64,000 bases of DNA from Brucella daejeonensis (lineage in GTDB: Bacteria; Pseudomonadota; Alphaproteobacteria; Rhizobiales; Rhizobiaceae): assembly GCF_014199265.1 (NCBI RefSeq), contig NZ_JACIJG010000009.1:124001-188000 (forward strand), in the 5' to 3' direction. Position numbers and translations under genes: made by a program. The notes under the pieces are model-generated. The model made no database searches and was not told the origin of the DNA. It saw only the letters and a list, made by a program, of their open reading frames with translations. Numbering within the stretch: position 1 is the first letter of the stretch; each line of letters opens with the position of its first letter. Shown here piece by piece: positions 25,092-33,736 of the stretch.

Positions 25092-26618
25092 TTATGCGGC
25101 ATTTTCGGCATCAACGCCGGTTGCCAGTACGACGATGTCGTGTTCCGTCATGCGGTCGCCGGTCACCTCGCCTGCGATCCGCCCTTCCCGCATCACGACG
25201 ATGCGGTCGCAGATGCCGATCAGCTCCGGCATTTCCGACGAAACCACGATAATGGATTTTCCGGCCTCGGCCAGGTTTGCGATAAACTGGTAGATCTGCT
25301 CCTTCGTGCCCACATCGATGCCGCGCGTCGGCTCGTCTATGATGACGATGGACGGATCGAGCATCATCATCTTGGCAAGAAGCAGCTTCTGCTGGTTGCC
25401 GCCGGAAAGCTGACCGGCCAGAATGTCCTTGCGCCCCGTGCGGATATCGAATTCGCGGATCGCATCGTCGAGCGCCGCCCGTTCCCGGTTGCGGTCGATC
25501 TGCAATCCGCTGACGAATTTCTTCAGCGAGGCGAGCGTCAGGTTGACGCCGATATCCTTGGACAGAAGCAGGCCCTTGCCCTTCCGGTCTTCGCTCAGAT
25601 AAACGATCCCCGCCATCTGGCTTTCATGCGCGTTGCGAAAATGAACCGGCCTGCCATCGTGGCGCACTTCGCCCTTGCCGGGACGCAGGCCCGTGACCCC
25701 TTCCATCAGTTCCGTGCGCCCCGCGCCCACGAGACCGGCAAAGCCGAGTATCTCGCCGCGGCTCAGGCGAAAGCTTGCATCCCGGACGAAACCCGGCACG
25801 TGAAAATGCTCGACTTCCAGAATGGCAGCGTTGTCATGCCTGCTCGCGCGATCGGGATAGAGCTTTGCGACGTCGCGCCCCACCATCAGCCGCGCCATAT
25901 CGGCGGGCTGGAGTTCGGAAGCCGGATGCGAGGAGACAAGCTTGCCGTCGCGCAGCACCGTCACCCGGTCGGATATTTCCTTTACCTCCGGCAAGCGGTG
26001 GGAAATATAGAGAACGGCTACGCCCTTGGCGCGGATGTCGCGGATGACTTTCAGGAGCGCTTCCGTTTCAAACGGGGTCAGCGAAGCGGTCGGCTCATCG
26101 AAGATCACCACGCGATGCGGCACCAGCAGCACGCGCGCGATCTGCACAAGCTGCCGCTGGGCGATCGACAGCGAGCCGACCACCGCATCGGGATCAATAT
26201 CGGCGCCGAGATCGCGGATCGCCTTGCGCGCGCCCTCGCGCATCGACCTGTCATCGACAACCAGCCCGCGATTAAGCTCACGCCCGAGATAGATGTTCTG
26301 CGCCACCGTCAGATCGGGTGCGAGCAGAATTTCCTGATGCACCAGCACGATGCCCTGCGCTTCCGCCTCCACCGGCCCGGAGAAGGCCACGGGCCTGCCA
26401 TCGATGCGGATTTCCCCATCCGTCGGACGCTCGTTGCCCGCAAGGAGCTTCATCAACGTGGATTTTCCGGCTCCGTTCTCGCCTATGACCGCGTGAACCT
26501 CGCCGCCATATACGCGTAGGTCGATATTCTTCAGAACCTGAACCGGCCCGAACGATTTGGAGAGGGAAACAGCTTCCAGAAGTGCCGGCCTGTCGTCTTG
26601 CGCGGGTGAATTCATCAT
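25092..26618 (-). CDS. Sugar ABC transporter ATP-binding protein (twin cassette)
   Basis: The start is the ATG at 26618, with a second ATG at 26615, and gives 508 residues. The first cassette has [16 protein letters not shown] and VVIFDEPTASL. The second has the degenerate [22 protein letters not shown] and IVIIDEPTRGIDVGT. The class is ribose/xylose type. No good ribosome site lies directly upstream. Instead, a 25-codon reading frame with a strong GGGAGGAG site ends in a TGA overlapping this ATG, so translation is probably coupled. It is the first large gene of the 26618-20638 operon. Confidence 0.9.
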   Translation of the reverse strand: MMNSPAQDDRPALLEAVSLSKSFGPVQVLKNIDLRVYGGEVHAVIGENGAGKSTLMKLLAGNERPTDGEIRIDGRPVAFSGPVEAEAQGIVLVHQEILLAPDLTVAQNIYLGRELNRGLVVDDRSMREGARKAIRDLGADIDPDAVVGSLSIAQRQLVQIARVLLVPHRVVIFDEPTASLTPFETEALLKVIRDIRAKGVAVLYISHRLPEVKEISDRVTVLRDGKLVSSHPASELQPADMARLMVGRDVAKLYPDRASRHDNAAILEVEHFHVPGFVRDASFRLSRGEILGFAGLVGAGRTELMEGVTGLRPGKGEVRHDGRPVHFRNAHESQMAGIVYLSEDRKGKGLLLSKDIGVNLTLASLKKFVSGLQIDRNRERAALDDAIREFDIRTGRKDILAGQLSGGNQQKLLLAKMMMLDPSIVIIDEPTRGIDVGTKEQIYQFIANLAEAGKSIIVVSSEMPELIGICDRIVVMREGRIAGEVTGDRMTEHDIVVLATGVDAENAA

Positions 26619-26692
26619 GCGCGACCACCAATAACGGCCAATCGCGCAGGGCGTTTCCCGGACACCTTCCTTCTCGATGCAGTCGCTTGCAC
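26615..26692 (-). CDS. Putative 25-residue leader peptide coupled to the sugar ABC ATPase
   Basis: A GTG at 26692 lies five bases after GGGAGGAG (26705-26698), the best ribosome site in the region. The 25-codon frame is rich in Arg, Lys and Ala (it includes RRKVSGKRPAR), and its TGA (26617-26615) overlaps the ATPase ATG. This arrangement suggests a translated leader that feeds ribosomes into the ATPase gene. No similarity to known leader peptides is recognised, and no attenuator stem is obvious. The alternative is that the ribosome site serves an unrecognised start of the ATPase itself, but it is in a different frame. Confidence 0.45.
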   Translation of the reverse strand: MQATASRRKVSGKRPARLAVIGGRA

Positions 26693-26736
26693 GTGAACTC
26701 CTCCCAAAGCCTCGCATTGAAAGCTTAGCTGTCGTT

Positions 26737-26749
26737 TTGAGGTACGTAA
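26737..26749. promoter_or_regulatory. Operator-like motif TGAGGTACGTAAA, copy 2
   Basis: This 13-bp motif is the exact reverse complement of the motif at 14909-14921. It sits upstream of both the leader/ATPase operon (-) and the GntR gene (+), next to the AT-rich CATAATATG, which could supply a -10 element in either direction. Its position suits an operator. Confidence 0.55.
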
Positions 26750-26924
26750 AGCATAATATGTGCTCTTTTCGGAACCTCGCCCCGCTCCGACCGAAACTGA
26801 ACGTCGATTGGGTCCGAAACGCCTGGGAGTAGTGTCATTCCACCCGAACCGAACGGGATTGATCTTCCATCGGAAATTGCCTAGCTGCTTGATAGGAGCG
26901 CGACAAAAGGCGGAGGCTGGGAGC

Positions 26925-27632
26925 ATGAACGAATTGGCCGACTGGTTATCGGACAAACATCCGATCCAACGGAAGAATGCGGCGGAAGCCGTATTCGACG
27001 ATATACGTTCGGCGATCACATCGGGCCGGCTTGCCATCGGCACCCGCCTGCCCTCTGAAACCCGGCTTGCCGACAGGTTCGGCGTCAGCCGCCCCATCGT
27101 GCGCGAGGCGCTGAGATCGCTCCAGACACTCGGCCTTACCCAGACCCGCACGGGCAGCGGCACTTACGTCCTCAACGCCGTGCCTGCAAGCGAACTGGTC
27201 TATGGCGGTTATTCGGCACGCGATCTGATCGAGGCGCGCCCCTTCATCGAAGTGCCGGCGGCGGGCTGGGCCGCGCTGCGCCGGACCTCTGCGCAACTGG
27301 CGCTGATGCTCCAGCTTTGCGACAAGATGGACCGGCAGACAGACCCTCACAAATGGGAACTGCTCGATTCCCAATTCCATTGCGCCATTGCCGAAGCGTC
27401 GGGCAACACGCTTTTCGCCAAGATCGTGGCCGATGCGCGCGATGCGCTCGTGCAGCAATCGGAACTCGTCAACTTCATGGCGGGGCGGCGCGAGGCATCC
27501 AATGTCGAGCATCGCCGGATTATCGCCGCCATCGAAGCCGGATCGGAAAGCGAGGCGCGACTGGCCATGCAGGACCATCTGGGCAAGGTCAGAACCGCCG
27601 TCGCCTCCATCGTCGGCAAGGAAGATGCATAG
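26925..27632 (+). CDS. GntR family regulator (FadR/FCD type)
   Basis: Starting at the ATG at 26925, preceded by GGAGG, the 235-residue protein has an N-terminal winged helix: AVFDDIRSAITSGRLAIGT, then LPSETRLADRFGVSRPIVRE and the wing TRTGSGTYV. An all-helical FCD ligand domain follows with D-x-x-x-H (DSQFHCAIAEASGN) and EHRRIIAAIEAG, where the His/Asp residues usually hold a metal and a carboxylate ligand. It is divergent from the sugar ABC operon, so it probably represses that operon. A longer upstream frame is rejected because it lacks a ribosome site and crosses the operator motif. Confidence 0.88.
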   Translation: MNELADWLSDKHPIQRKNAAEAVFDDIRSAITSGRLAIGTRLPSETRLADRFGVSRPIVREALRSLQTLGLTQTRTGSGTYVLNAVPASELVYGGYSARDLIEARPFIEVPAAGWAALRRTSAQLALMLQLCDKMDRQTDPHKWELLDSQFHCAIAEASGNTLFAKIVADARDALVQQSELVNFMAGRREASNVEHRRIIAAIEAGSESEARLAMQDHLGKVRTAVASIVGKEDA

Positions 27633-27969
27633 AGCATCATTCCCGTATGCCGGTCGGACTCCACCCGATCAACACCCGGAAAACGCGTTTTCACGACTTT
27701 GTAACGTCCGCAGCTAAGACTTTCTTTCCGCTTTTATATTTGCGTTTCAACGGAAGCGAACCGCTTTCTTGCGGCGGGCGGGATGCCGCGCGATACTTGA
27801 CGCGTCATTTTTTATATGCGTAAACCGCCTCCAAACCTGTCATACAGCTTAACAGCATATCCTTTTAAAGGCGGAAGAATTCGCCGCCCGTCGAATGGTC
27901 CGGTATCGCGTCCGCACAATTGACGCCCCGGATGACCGCCTGTCGAAAACGCGCTCACAGGGAGGAGCA
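27633..27969 (+). other. 337-bp intergenic region before the amino acid permease
   Basis: No gene is visible. The region is AT-richer than its surroundings and should hold the permease promoter; TTGACG near 27797 is a possible -35 but no well-spaced -10 follows. A short GGCGG-AAGAATT-CGCC dyad occurs near 27870. GGGAGGAG immediately precedes the permease ATG. I see no terminator for the GntR gene. Confidence 0.5.
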
Positions 27970-29433
27970 ATGACAATCGAAACCGTGAAAACCGCGCCCG
28001 CCGAACCGGATGTCTTCACCAGGGAAGATGCCGGTTATCACAAGGCGCTCAAACCGCGCCAGATCCAGATGATCGCTATCGGTGGCGCGATCGGCACAGG
28101 CCTGTTTCTGGGTGCCGGAGGACGTCTCGTGCTCGCCGGCCCAGCGCTGGTTTTCGTCTATGCGCTGTGCGGCTTCTTTGCGTTTCTGGTTCTGCGCGCC
28201 CTGGGCGAGCTTATCATGCACCGGCCCAGTTCGGGGTCCTTCGTTTCCTATGCGCGCGAATTCTACGGCGAGAAACTCGCCTTCGCGGCGGGCTGGATGT
28301 ACTGGCTCAACTGGGCGATGACCTCGGTGGCCGACGTCACGGCGGTGGCGCTCTACATGAATTTCTTCAAGCATTATGTGCCGTGGCTGCAAGGCGTCGA
28401 TCAATGGGTGTTCGCGCTGACGGCCCTGTTCATCGTGCTTTCGATGAACCTGATGTCGGTCAAGGTCTTCGGCGAGATGGAATTCTGGTTCAGCCTCGTC
28501 AAGGTGCTTTCGCTCCTGATCTTCCTCGCGCTCGGCATCTATTTCGTCGTTTCCGGCACGCCCATCGACGGCCACGTTCCGGGGTTCGGCCTCGTTCACG
28601 AAAGCGGCTTCTTCCCCAACGGCATATTACCGGCGCTCGTCATCATACAGGGCGTAGTCTTCGCCTATGCATCCGTCGAACTGATCGGCACGACCGCAGG
28701 CGAGACGGAAGACCCGCGCAAGATCATGCCGGGCGCGATCCGCACCGTGGTGTTCCGCCTGCTCGTCTTTTATGTCGGCTCGGTCCTCCTCCTGTCGCTC
28801 CTGCTGCCCTATACGGCCTATAGCGCCGGGGAGAGCCCGTTCGTGACCTTCTTCAGCAAGATCGGCATCGAAGGCGCGGATATCATCATGAATCTCGTGG
28901 TGCTGACGGCCGTTCTTTCCTCGCTGAATGCCGGTCTCTATTCGACAGGCCGCATTCTCCATTCCATGGCGACTTCCGGCTCGGCACCGGCCTGCCTTGC
29001 AAAGATGAACAAGAACGGCGTGCCCTTCGTCGGCATCGCGGTCACGGCGGTCGTGACGGTCATCGGCGTCGTCCTCAACGCCATCATGCCGTCGGCGGCC
29101 TTCGAGATCGCGCTCAACCTCTCCGCTCTCGGCATCATCACGGCCTGGGGCGTCATCGTGCTCTGCCAGCTCAAGCTCTGGTACCTCGCCCGTCGCGGCG
29201 AAATGGAACGCCCGGCCTTCCGCATGTTCGGCGCGCCCTATACCGGCATATTGACGCTGGCCTTCCTGCTTGGCGTGCTGGTTCTCATGGCGTTCGACTA
29301 CCCGGTCGGCACATGGACGATCGCTTCGCTTCTCATCATCATTCCCGCACTCATCCTGGGCTGGTACCTGATGCGCGAGCGCATCTATCGACTTGCCGGA
29401 GAACGTGCGGTAGAGGCAGAAGTGCCGGTCTGA
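27970..29433 (+). CDS. ansP: Amino acid permease, AnsP/APC type (probable asparagine permease)
   Basis: The ATG at 27970 follows GGGAGGAG and gives 487 residues with about twelve transmembrane helices. The APC-superfamily start is clear: [20 protein letters not shown], then [10 protein letters not shown] and [12 protein letters not shown]. Further on are [31 protein letters not shown] and [15 protein letters not shown]. It belongs to the proton-coupled AAT group (AnsP, GabP, AroP). The choice of asparagine rests on the L-asparaginase gene that follows 81 bases later and on general AnsP likeness; it is not proven by sequence. Confidence 0.85.
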   Translation: MTIETVKTAPAEPDVFTREDAGYHKALKPRQIQMIAIGGAIGTGLFLGAGGRLVLAGPALVFVYALCGFFAFLVLRALGELIMHRPSSGSFVSYAREFYGEKLAFAAGWMYWLNWAMTSVADVTAVALYMNFFKHYVPWLQGVDQWVFALTALFIVLSMNLMSVKVFGEMEFWFSLVKVLSLLIFLALGIYFVVSGTPIDGHVPGFGLVHESGFFPNGILPALVIIQGVVFAYASVELIGTTAGETEDPRKIMPGAIRTVVFRLLVFYVGSVLLLSLLLPYTAYSAGESPFVTFFSKIGIEGADIIMNLVVLTAVLSSLNAGLYSTGRILHSMATSGSAPACLAKMNKNGVPFVGIAVTAVVTVIGVVLNAIMPSAAFEIALNLSALGIITAWGVIVLCQLKLWYLARRGEMERPAFRMFGAPYTGILTLAFLLGVLVLMAFDYPVGTWTIASLLIIIPALILGWYLMRERIYRLAGERAVEAEVPV

Positions 29434-29514
29434 TTCCATCCGACCGGCGTTCCAGCCGTTTGCTTCGAGGCGCGTTCCGGGCGCGTCTTGAAACTCCGGG
29501 CAAGTGAGGGAATC

Positions 29515-30462
29515 GTGAATAAAGCGCAATCAACGCCCCTGGTGGCGGTTATCGCTACCGGCGGCACCATTGCAAGCAAGCGCGGAGACAATGGCGCGAG
29601 CACGCCGACGCTTTCGGGCAAGGACCTGCTCGCTCTTCTTCCGGACGCCGCAGCCGATCTGCGCGCCATCGAACTGATGGCGAAGGATTCGGCGAGCCTG
29701 ACCCTTGCCGACATGCAGCGGATCAGCAACGCCGTGAAGGCGGAACTGGACGATACCGCCGTGCAGGGCGTTGTCGTGTTGCATGGCACGGATGCGATGG
29801 AAGAGACCGCGCTTCTCGTTCACCTCCAGCACAGGATTGCCAGGCCGGTCGTTTTTACCGGCGCGCAATTCACGGCCGATCATCCCGATGCCGACGGCCC
29901 GGCCAATCTCGCAGCCGCCGTCTCGCTCGCCTGCGACGACGCAAATGCTGACCGGGGCGTCCTTATCGCATTCGGCGGTCGCGTCCTGCCTGTCTGGGGT
30001 GCATTCAAATACAGCAGCGACAGCGCCGACGCGTTCCGCGCCGCCCGCGACGTGCGGAATGCGAAAGGCCCTGACCTCGCAAAGCCGCTCGGCGATATCC
30101 GCATCGACACGGTCGCCATCTATCCCGGCTGCGACGCCACCCATATCGTAGCGAGTCTTGAAGCGGGCGCGCGCGGGCTGGTGCTCGCCGCACTCGGTTC
30201 CGGCAATGCCAATCCTTCCATCGTCGAGGCCGTCAGTGAGTGCACGCGGCGCGGTGTTCCGGTCGTCGTGTCGAGCCGTGTGCCCGTGGGCCTGCTTGCG
30301 CCGGGATATGGCGGCGGCGGCGGCGGACACGACATGGGCGCGGCGGGCGCGATCCATGCCCTCACGCTGCGGCCCGGACAGGCGCGCATTCTGCTTGCCG
30401 CCCTGGTCGCCAGCGGCGCCTCCAGAGAGACGATGGTTCGCGCCTTTGACGATTACCGGTAA
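29515..30462 (+). CDS. ansA: L-asparaginase
   Basis: The 315-residue protein starts at the GTG at 29515, preceded by GAGGGA; a TTG at 29488 is a weaker option. It has both active-site signatures: VAVIATGGTIASK with the nucleophile Thr, and VVVLHGTDAMEETA with the second Thr-Asp pair. It ends with a glycine-rich C-terminal loop, PGYGGGGGGHDMG. It hydrolyses asparagine to aspartate and ammonia. The lack of an obvious signal peptide suggests a cytoplasmic type I enzyme, which fits coupling to the upstream permease. It converges on the anti-sigma gene with six bases between. Confidence 0.9.
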   Translation: MNKAQSTPLVAVIATGGTIASKRGDNGASTPTLSGKDLLALLPDAAADLRAIELMAKDSASLTLADMQRISNAVKAELDDTAVQGVVVLHGTDAMEETALLVHLQHRIARPVVFTGAQFTADHPDADGPANLAAAVSLACDDANADRGVLIAFGGRVLPVWGAFKYSSDSADAFRAARDVRNAKGPDLAKPLGDIRIDTVAIYPGCDATHIVASLEAGARGLVLAALGSGNANPSIVEAVSECTRRGVPVVVSSRVPVGLLAPGYGGGGGGHDMGAAGAIHALTLRPGQARILLAALVASGASRETMVRAFDDYR

Positions 30463-30468
30463 ATCGCC

Positions 30469-31251
30469 TCAGCTCCCGAACTGGCGGTAGCATTCCTCCG
30501 CGACCTGCTGTAGCCGGTCGCGGGAAATTTCGCCGCTCACGGCATAACCGATATCATTGTCGATCCAGTAGAAGGTCTCGACGCCGTCATTCGACGCGAA
30601 GCGGAAACTCGTGTCGCGATTTTCCGGGTTGCGCCCAAGGATGACCGACAGGCGCTTGCCTGCCCCGTCCTCATACATGAACAATGCGCCCGCCTTGCCG
30701 TCGACCGGCAGAAGACGCCCACCGACGAGCCTGAAGTCGAGCGCGGCCAGGTCCGGGATATTAAGCGCGTCCATATCGAGCCGCTTGCCGAGCCATGTCG
30801 CAAGATGCGTCTCCTGATCGGAAAAGACTTCCACCGGATGCCGGACCTCGCTTGCATAGACGAGATAGGCGGCATGCGCCTGCTGCGGCAGGCTCTGGGC
30901 GACGGTTCGCGGCGGCTCCCCAGCGCCAAGAAGGTGCGCACCGCCAAAACCGCCCGCCCCTCCGACCGCGAAAGCCGCGAGAATGGCGGCTGCGATGGCG
31001 CCGCGACGAATACCCGCCTGCCTTTTTCCCGCCGTTTGGATCAAAGCGGCATCTTCCGCCTTCGTCCGCGCATAACCGGAAAAGAGCAGCCTTATGCCTT
31101 CGTTCTGCCTGCGCCATTCCCCGGCCAGCGCGGCCTGTTCGGGATCGTCCCGCAGAAGGGCGGCAACGCGCTCCTGCTCATCATCCGGCAATTGCCCGTC
31201 CACATAGGCGTGCAGTTCCGCTTCGGTGACTGGAGAATTTCGTTCGTTCAT
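30469..31251 (-). CDS. Anti-sigma factor, membrane-anchored
   Basis: The 260-residue protein has an N-terminal soluble anti-sigma region (EAELHAYVDGQLPDDEQERV, typical of RsiW/ChrR-like families although no His-x3-Cys-x2-Cys zinc site is present). One transmembrane helix lies near residues 83-105 (GAIAAAILAAFAVGGAGGFGG), followed by a periplasmic domain with RHPVEVFSDQETHLATWLG. Its ATG overlaps the sigma-factor stop by four bases, as is usual for sigma/anti-sigma pairs. It should hold the ECF sigma factor inactive until an envelope signal arrives; the signal is unknown. Confidence 0.87.
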   Translation of the reverse strand: MNERNSPVTEAELHAYVDGQLPDDEQERVAALLRDDPEQAALAGEWRRQNEGIRLLFSGYARTKAEDAALIQTAGKRQAGIRRGAIAAAILAAFAVGGAGGFGGAHLLGAGEPPRTVAQSLPQQAHAAYLVYASEVRHPVEVFSDQETHLATWLGKRLDMDALNIPDLAALDFRLVGGRLLPVDGKAGALFMYEDGAGKRLSVILGRNPENRDTSFRFASNDGVETFYWIDNDIGYAVSGEISRDRLQQVAEECYRQFGS

Positions 31252-31799
31252 CTGCTTCTCCGAAGCGTTACGACATTGGAGCCGCTCATGTGTTCGGCAA
31301 GACGCTGGCGCGCCCGCGACAGGCGTGACATGACAGTCCCGACCGGAATATCGAGCATCGCCGCCGCCTCGCCATAACTGTAGCCTTCGACCACGACGAG
31401 CATCAGCACGGCGCGATTGTCTTCCGGCAGGGTGTTGATCGCGTTTTCCAGAAGCTCAAGCTGGAAGGGATCGGTCTCCCCGGTGGAGGAACTGACATTT
31501 TCTGCCGCGTCCAGCGTTTCATATCGAACGCGGGCCCGGCTCTTATAGCTGTTGCGATAAAGATTGGTCATCATCGTGAGTATCCACCCACGCAGATTGA
31601 GGCCGCGCCATTGGCCGCGCCGCGCAAGCGCCTTCGCCACACAGTCCTGCAACAGGTCCTCGCCCTCGGCATCGGACTTTGCAAGGCTGCGCGAATAGCG
31701 CCGCATGATCGGCAGGAGGGCCAGAAGCTGGCCCTCGAAACTGTCGGGTACGGACTGGCTCAAGCCGGCCTCATGGCTTTGCTGCGTGCCAGACCCCAT
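31248..31799 (-). CDS. ECF-type RNA polymerase sigma factor
   Basis: The 183-residue protein has sigma region 2 (MRRYSRSLAKSDAEGEDLLQ, then GWILTMMTNLYRN) and region 4 (LPEDNRAVLMLVVVEGYSYG, then AAAMLDIPVGTVMSRLSRAR). It lacks regions 1 and 3, as ECF sigmas do. The ATG at 31799 lies 29 bases inside the upstream secreted-protein gene; a later start would cut into region 2, so I keep it. It is translationally coupled to its anti-sigma factor. It probably transcribes its own operon from the GGGAATAAA promoter at 32196-32225. Confidence 0.9.
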   Translation of the reverse strand: MGSGTQQSHEAGLSQSVPDSFEGQLLALLPIMRRYSRSLAKSDAEGEDLLQDCVAKALARRGQWRGLNLRGWILTMMTNLYRNSYKSRARVRYETLDAAENVSSSTGETDPFQLELLENAINTLPEDNRAVLMLVVVEGYSYGEAAAMLDIPVGTVMSRLSRARQRLAEHMSGSNVVTLRRSR

Positions 31800-32151
31800 T
31801 AACGCCGTCCCCCGTCACGTCGCCGGGCTTCTTGTCCTTGACCCAGTAATAGAGCGGCATTCCGTCCTTTGCCCATTGCTTGCTGCCGTCCTTGCGCTTG
31901 ACGAGCGAATAGCCGCCCGAAGCCTTCGCGCCCTTGCTGGCCATGAAAGGCGGCCAATTCTTCGCGCAGCTATCATAGCAGCTGGACATGCCCTTGCCAT
32001 CCTTGTCGAACGTATAGAGCGTCATTCCCTTGGCGCCGGTGAGGACCTGCCCTTTGGAGCTTTCCATCGTCTTGACGGCAGGCGCCGCCACAGCCGAAGA
32101 CGCAGCCATCGCTGCGATTGCCAGTACGGACATAAAACTTGCGGTTTTCAT
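31771..32151 (-). CDS. Small secreted protein, COG4315-type repeat family
   Basis: The ATG at 32151 follows GAGGCAG and gives 126 residues. A Sec signal (MKTASFMSVLAIAAMAASSA) ends at VAAPA. The mature part has two copies of the family pattern: KGMTLYTFDKDGKGMSSCYD followed by CAKNWPPF, and DGMPLYYWVKDKKPGDVTGD, the YxFDxDxxGxxxC type seen in secreted proteins of unknown function. The two Cys may form a disulfide. It precedes an ECF sigma/anti-sigma pair and overlaps the sigma gene by 29 bases, a context I recall as common for this family in rhizobia. A role in envelope stress or redox sensing is inference. Confidence 0.85.
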   Translation of the reverse strand: MKTASFMSVLAIAAMAASSAVAAPAVKTMESSKGQVLTGAKGMTLYTFDKDGKGMSSCYDSCAKNWPPFMASKGAKASGGYSLVKRKDGSKQWAKDGMPLYYWVKDKKPGDVTGDGVNGVWHAAKP

Positions 32152-32195
32152 GATCTGCCTCACGAGAGTTTCCATCGCGACATGCGATATGGGAG

Positions 32196-32225
32196 TTAGA
32201 CAATCGGAAGGCCCCGTTTATTCCC
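32196..32225 (-). promoter_or_regulatory. Candidate ECF-sigma promoter of the secreted protein/sigma operon
   Basis: On the minus strand GGGAATAAA (32225-32217), the usual ECF -35 pattern with GGAAT and an A-run, is followed after about 15 bases by GTCTAA (32201-32196), a plausible -10. The start codon lies about 45 bases further on. This suggests autoregulation by the sigma factor. Confidence 0.45.
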
Positions 32226-32271
32226 GCTCATGAAATTTTTCCCGGTTTCGGCACCTTTTTTGATTCAGAGC

Positions 32272-32928
32272 CTAAAACAGCCGCAGCTTGCGGGCATGAA
32301 AAGCTTCGGCATAAGTCTCGGGCGCACGGCACTCCATGCCGCGCAGGCGGGCAAGCCCCCTGAACGTTTCCGGGTCGAACCAGTCTTTGGAGCGCTGCGT
32401 GCCGAAATGCTTCATCAGCAGATCGATCTTGCGATCCATCACCGATGCGGGAAGCGCCGAATAAGCGTTGGGCTGGCCCAGATCGCCATCCCATTTCGGT
32501 ATTTCATATTCGAGGATCACCTGATCGCGAAACAGGTTCCATGTCAGCTCGTTCACCGTGCGGTGGTCCTGATGGGCATCGCCATGACAGTGGGTGAATA
32601 CCATGTCCGGCCGGATTCGCCCGCGCTGTTCGATGAGCCATTCCTTGATGGCGCGGCGCTCGGTCGGAAAATAACTGTCCTCGAAGGAGGCCAGTTGGAT
32701 ATTGAAACTGTCTGCCCCGCGCAGGAAATCGCGCGCCGAAGCATCCGCCTCCACACGCCTTTCCCCGTTTCCCGACAGGACGCACCATTCGACATGCAGC
32801 GGCGTCCCCGTTTCGATGAGGCTCAGGAGCGTGCCGCCACAGCCGATCTCGATATCGTCGGAATGGGCACCCAGACACAGGAGTTGAAGCGGCCTGTCAC
32901 GACCGGAGAGCCCGCGCAGGTCGATCAT
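32272..32928 (-). CDS. PIG-L family deacetylase
   Basis: The 218-residue protein carries the PIG-L zinc motif as CLGAHSDDIEIGCGGTL, where Ser replaces the usual Pro of AHPDD, and a later VFTHCHGDAHQDHRTVN with the third ligand His. Family members remove acetyl groups from N-acetylated sugars, for example GlcNAc-PI or GlcNAc-inositol. Its ATG overlaps the stop of the nucleotidyltransferase gene by four bases, so it belongs to the sugar cassette at 32272-35038 and may expose an amine on the unusual sugar or its carrier. The substrate is inference from the neighbourhood. Confidence 0.87.
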   Translation of the reverse strand: MIDLRGLSGRDRPLQLLCLGAHSDDIEIGCGGTLLSLIETGTPLHVEWCVLSGNGERRVEADASARDFLRGADSFNIQLASFEDSYFPTERRAIKEWLIEQRGRIRPDMVFTHCHGDAHQDHRTVNELTWNLFRDQVILEYEIPKWDGDLGQPNAYSALPASVMDRKIDLLMKHFGTQRSKDWFDPETFRGLARLRGMECRAPETYAEAFHARKLRLF

Positions 32929-33734
32929 AGCGCTATCGCGATATTGGCCGCGCGGCGCTCCGCCTTGTGTCTCTTCCAGGGCATGTCGCCCTTTTCGACC
33001 ATGTCTTCCAGCGTCTGCCAGTCGCGCAGCGTATCCATGGACCGCCAGAAGCCTTCATATTTATAGGCCATGAGCTGGTTTTCCGCGATCAGGCGGCTGA
33101 ATGGTTCGAGCACCAGTTCCTCGCCGTCGCGCATATAGTCGAATATCTCCCGGCGGAAGAGGAAGTAACCGCCATTGATCCAGATGTCCGACGTGTTGGA
33201 GGTGCGGAATGCCCGCACGTCGCCACCCTCGGCAATATCGGCCAGGTGATAGGTCAGCGGCGGGCGCACGGCGAGAAAGCAGGCGATCCTGCCGCTGGCG
33301 CGGAAACGTTCCACCATGTCGTCGAGGTCCACGTCGCTCAGCCCATCGCTGTAATTGGCAAGGAAAATTTCCTCGTTCGCCACATGCGACCGCGCGCTCC
33401 ACAGCCGCTCGCCTATATTGCGCCAGATGCCGGTATCGAGCAGCGTCACGCTCCAGTCGCGATCGACCTCCTCCAGCAGTTGCACATTGCGCCCGCCGTC
33501 CGAGACCACGCAATCGGCGAAGGTCTGCGGGCGGATCGTCAGGAAGAAATCCTTCACCACATTGGCCTTGTAGCCGAGGCAGAGAACGAAATCGTTGTGG
33601 CCGTAATCGCTGTAATATTCCATGACATGGTGCAGGATCGGCTGGTGGCCGAGCGGGATCATCGGTTTCGGTATATTCTCCGAATATTCGCGGATTCTGG
33701 TTCCAAGACCGCCGCAGAACAGAACGACTTTCAT
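32925..33734 (-). CDS. rfbF: Sugar nucleotidyltransferase, glucose-1-phosphate cytidylyltransferase-like
   Basis: With the ATG at 33734 the product is 269 residues. The N-terminus MKVVLFCGGLGTRIREYSEN is followed by PKPMIPLGHQPILHHVMEYY, the nucleotidyltransferase signature in the form seen in RfbF. GYKANVVKDFF and ANYSDGLSDVDLDDMV (metal Asp) also match CDP-glucose synthases. It should activate a sugar 1-phosphate with CTP, although UTP or GTP cannot be excluded. It lies two bases after the methyltransferase gene and overlaps the PIG-L gene, forming a three-gene operon. No CDP-glucose 4,6-dehydratase gene is recognisable nearby. Confidence 0.82.
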   Translation of the reverse strand: MKVVLFCGGLGTRIREYSENIPKPMIPLGHQPILHHVMEYYSDYGHNDFVLCLGYKANVVKDFFLTIRPQTFADCVVSDGGRNVQLLEEVDRDWSVTLLDTGIWRNIGERLWSARSHVANEEIFLANYSDGLSDVDLDDMVERFRASGRIACFLAVRPPLTYHLADIAEGGDVRAFRTSNTSDIWINGGYFLFRREIFDYMRDGEELVLEPFSRLIAENQLMAYKYEGFWRSMDTLRDWQTLEDMVEKGDMPWKRHKAERRAANIAIAL

Positions 33735-33736
33735 GA

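Noticed and set aside
27797-27826. TTGACG with TATATG as the amino acid permease promoter
   Set aside because: The spacing is only about 11 bases, too short for a normal promoter.
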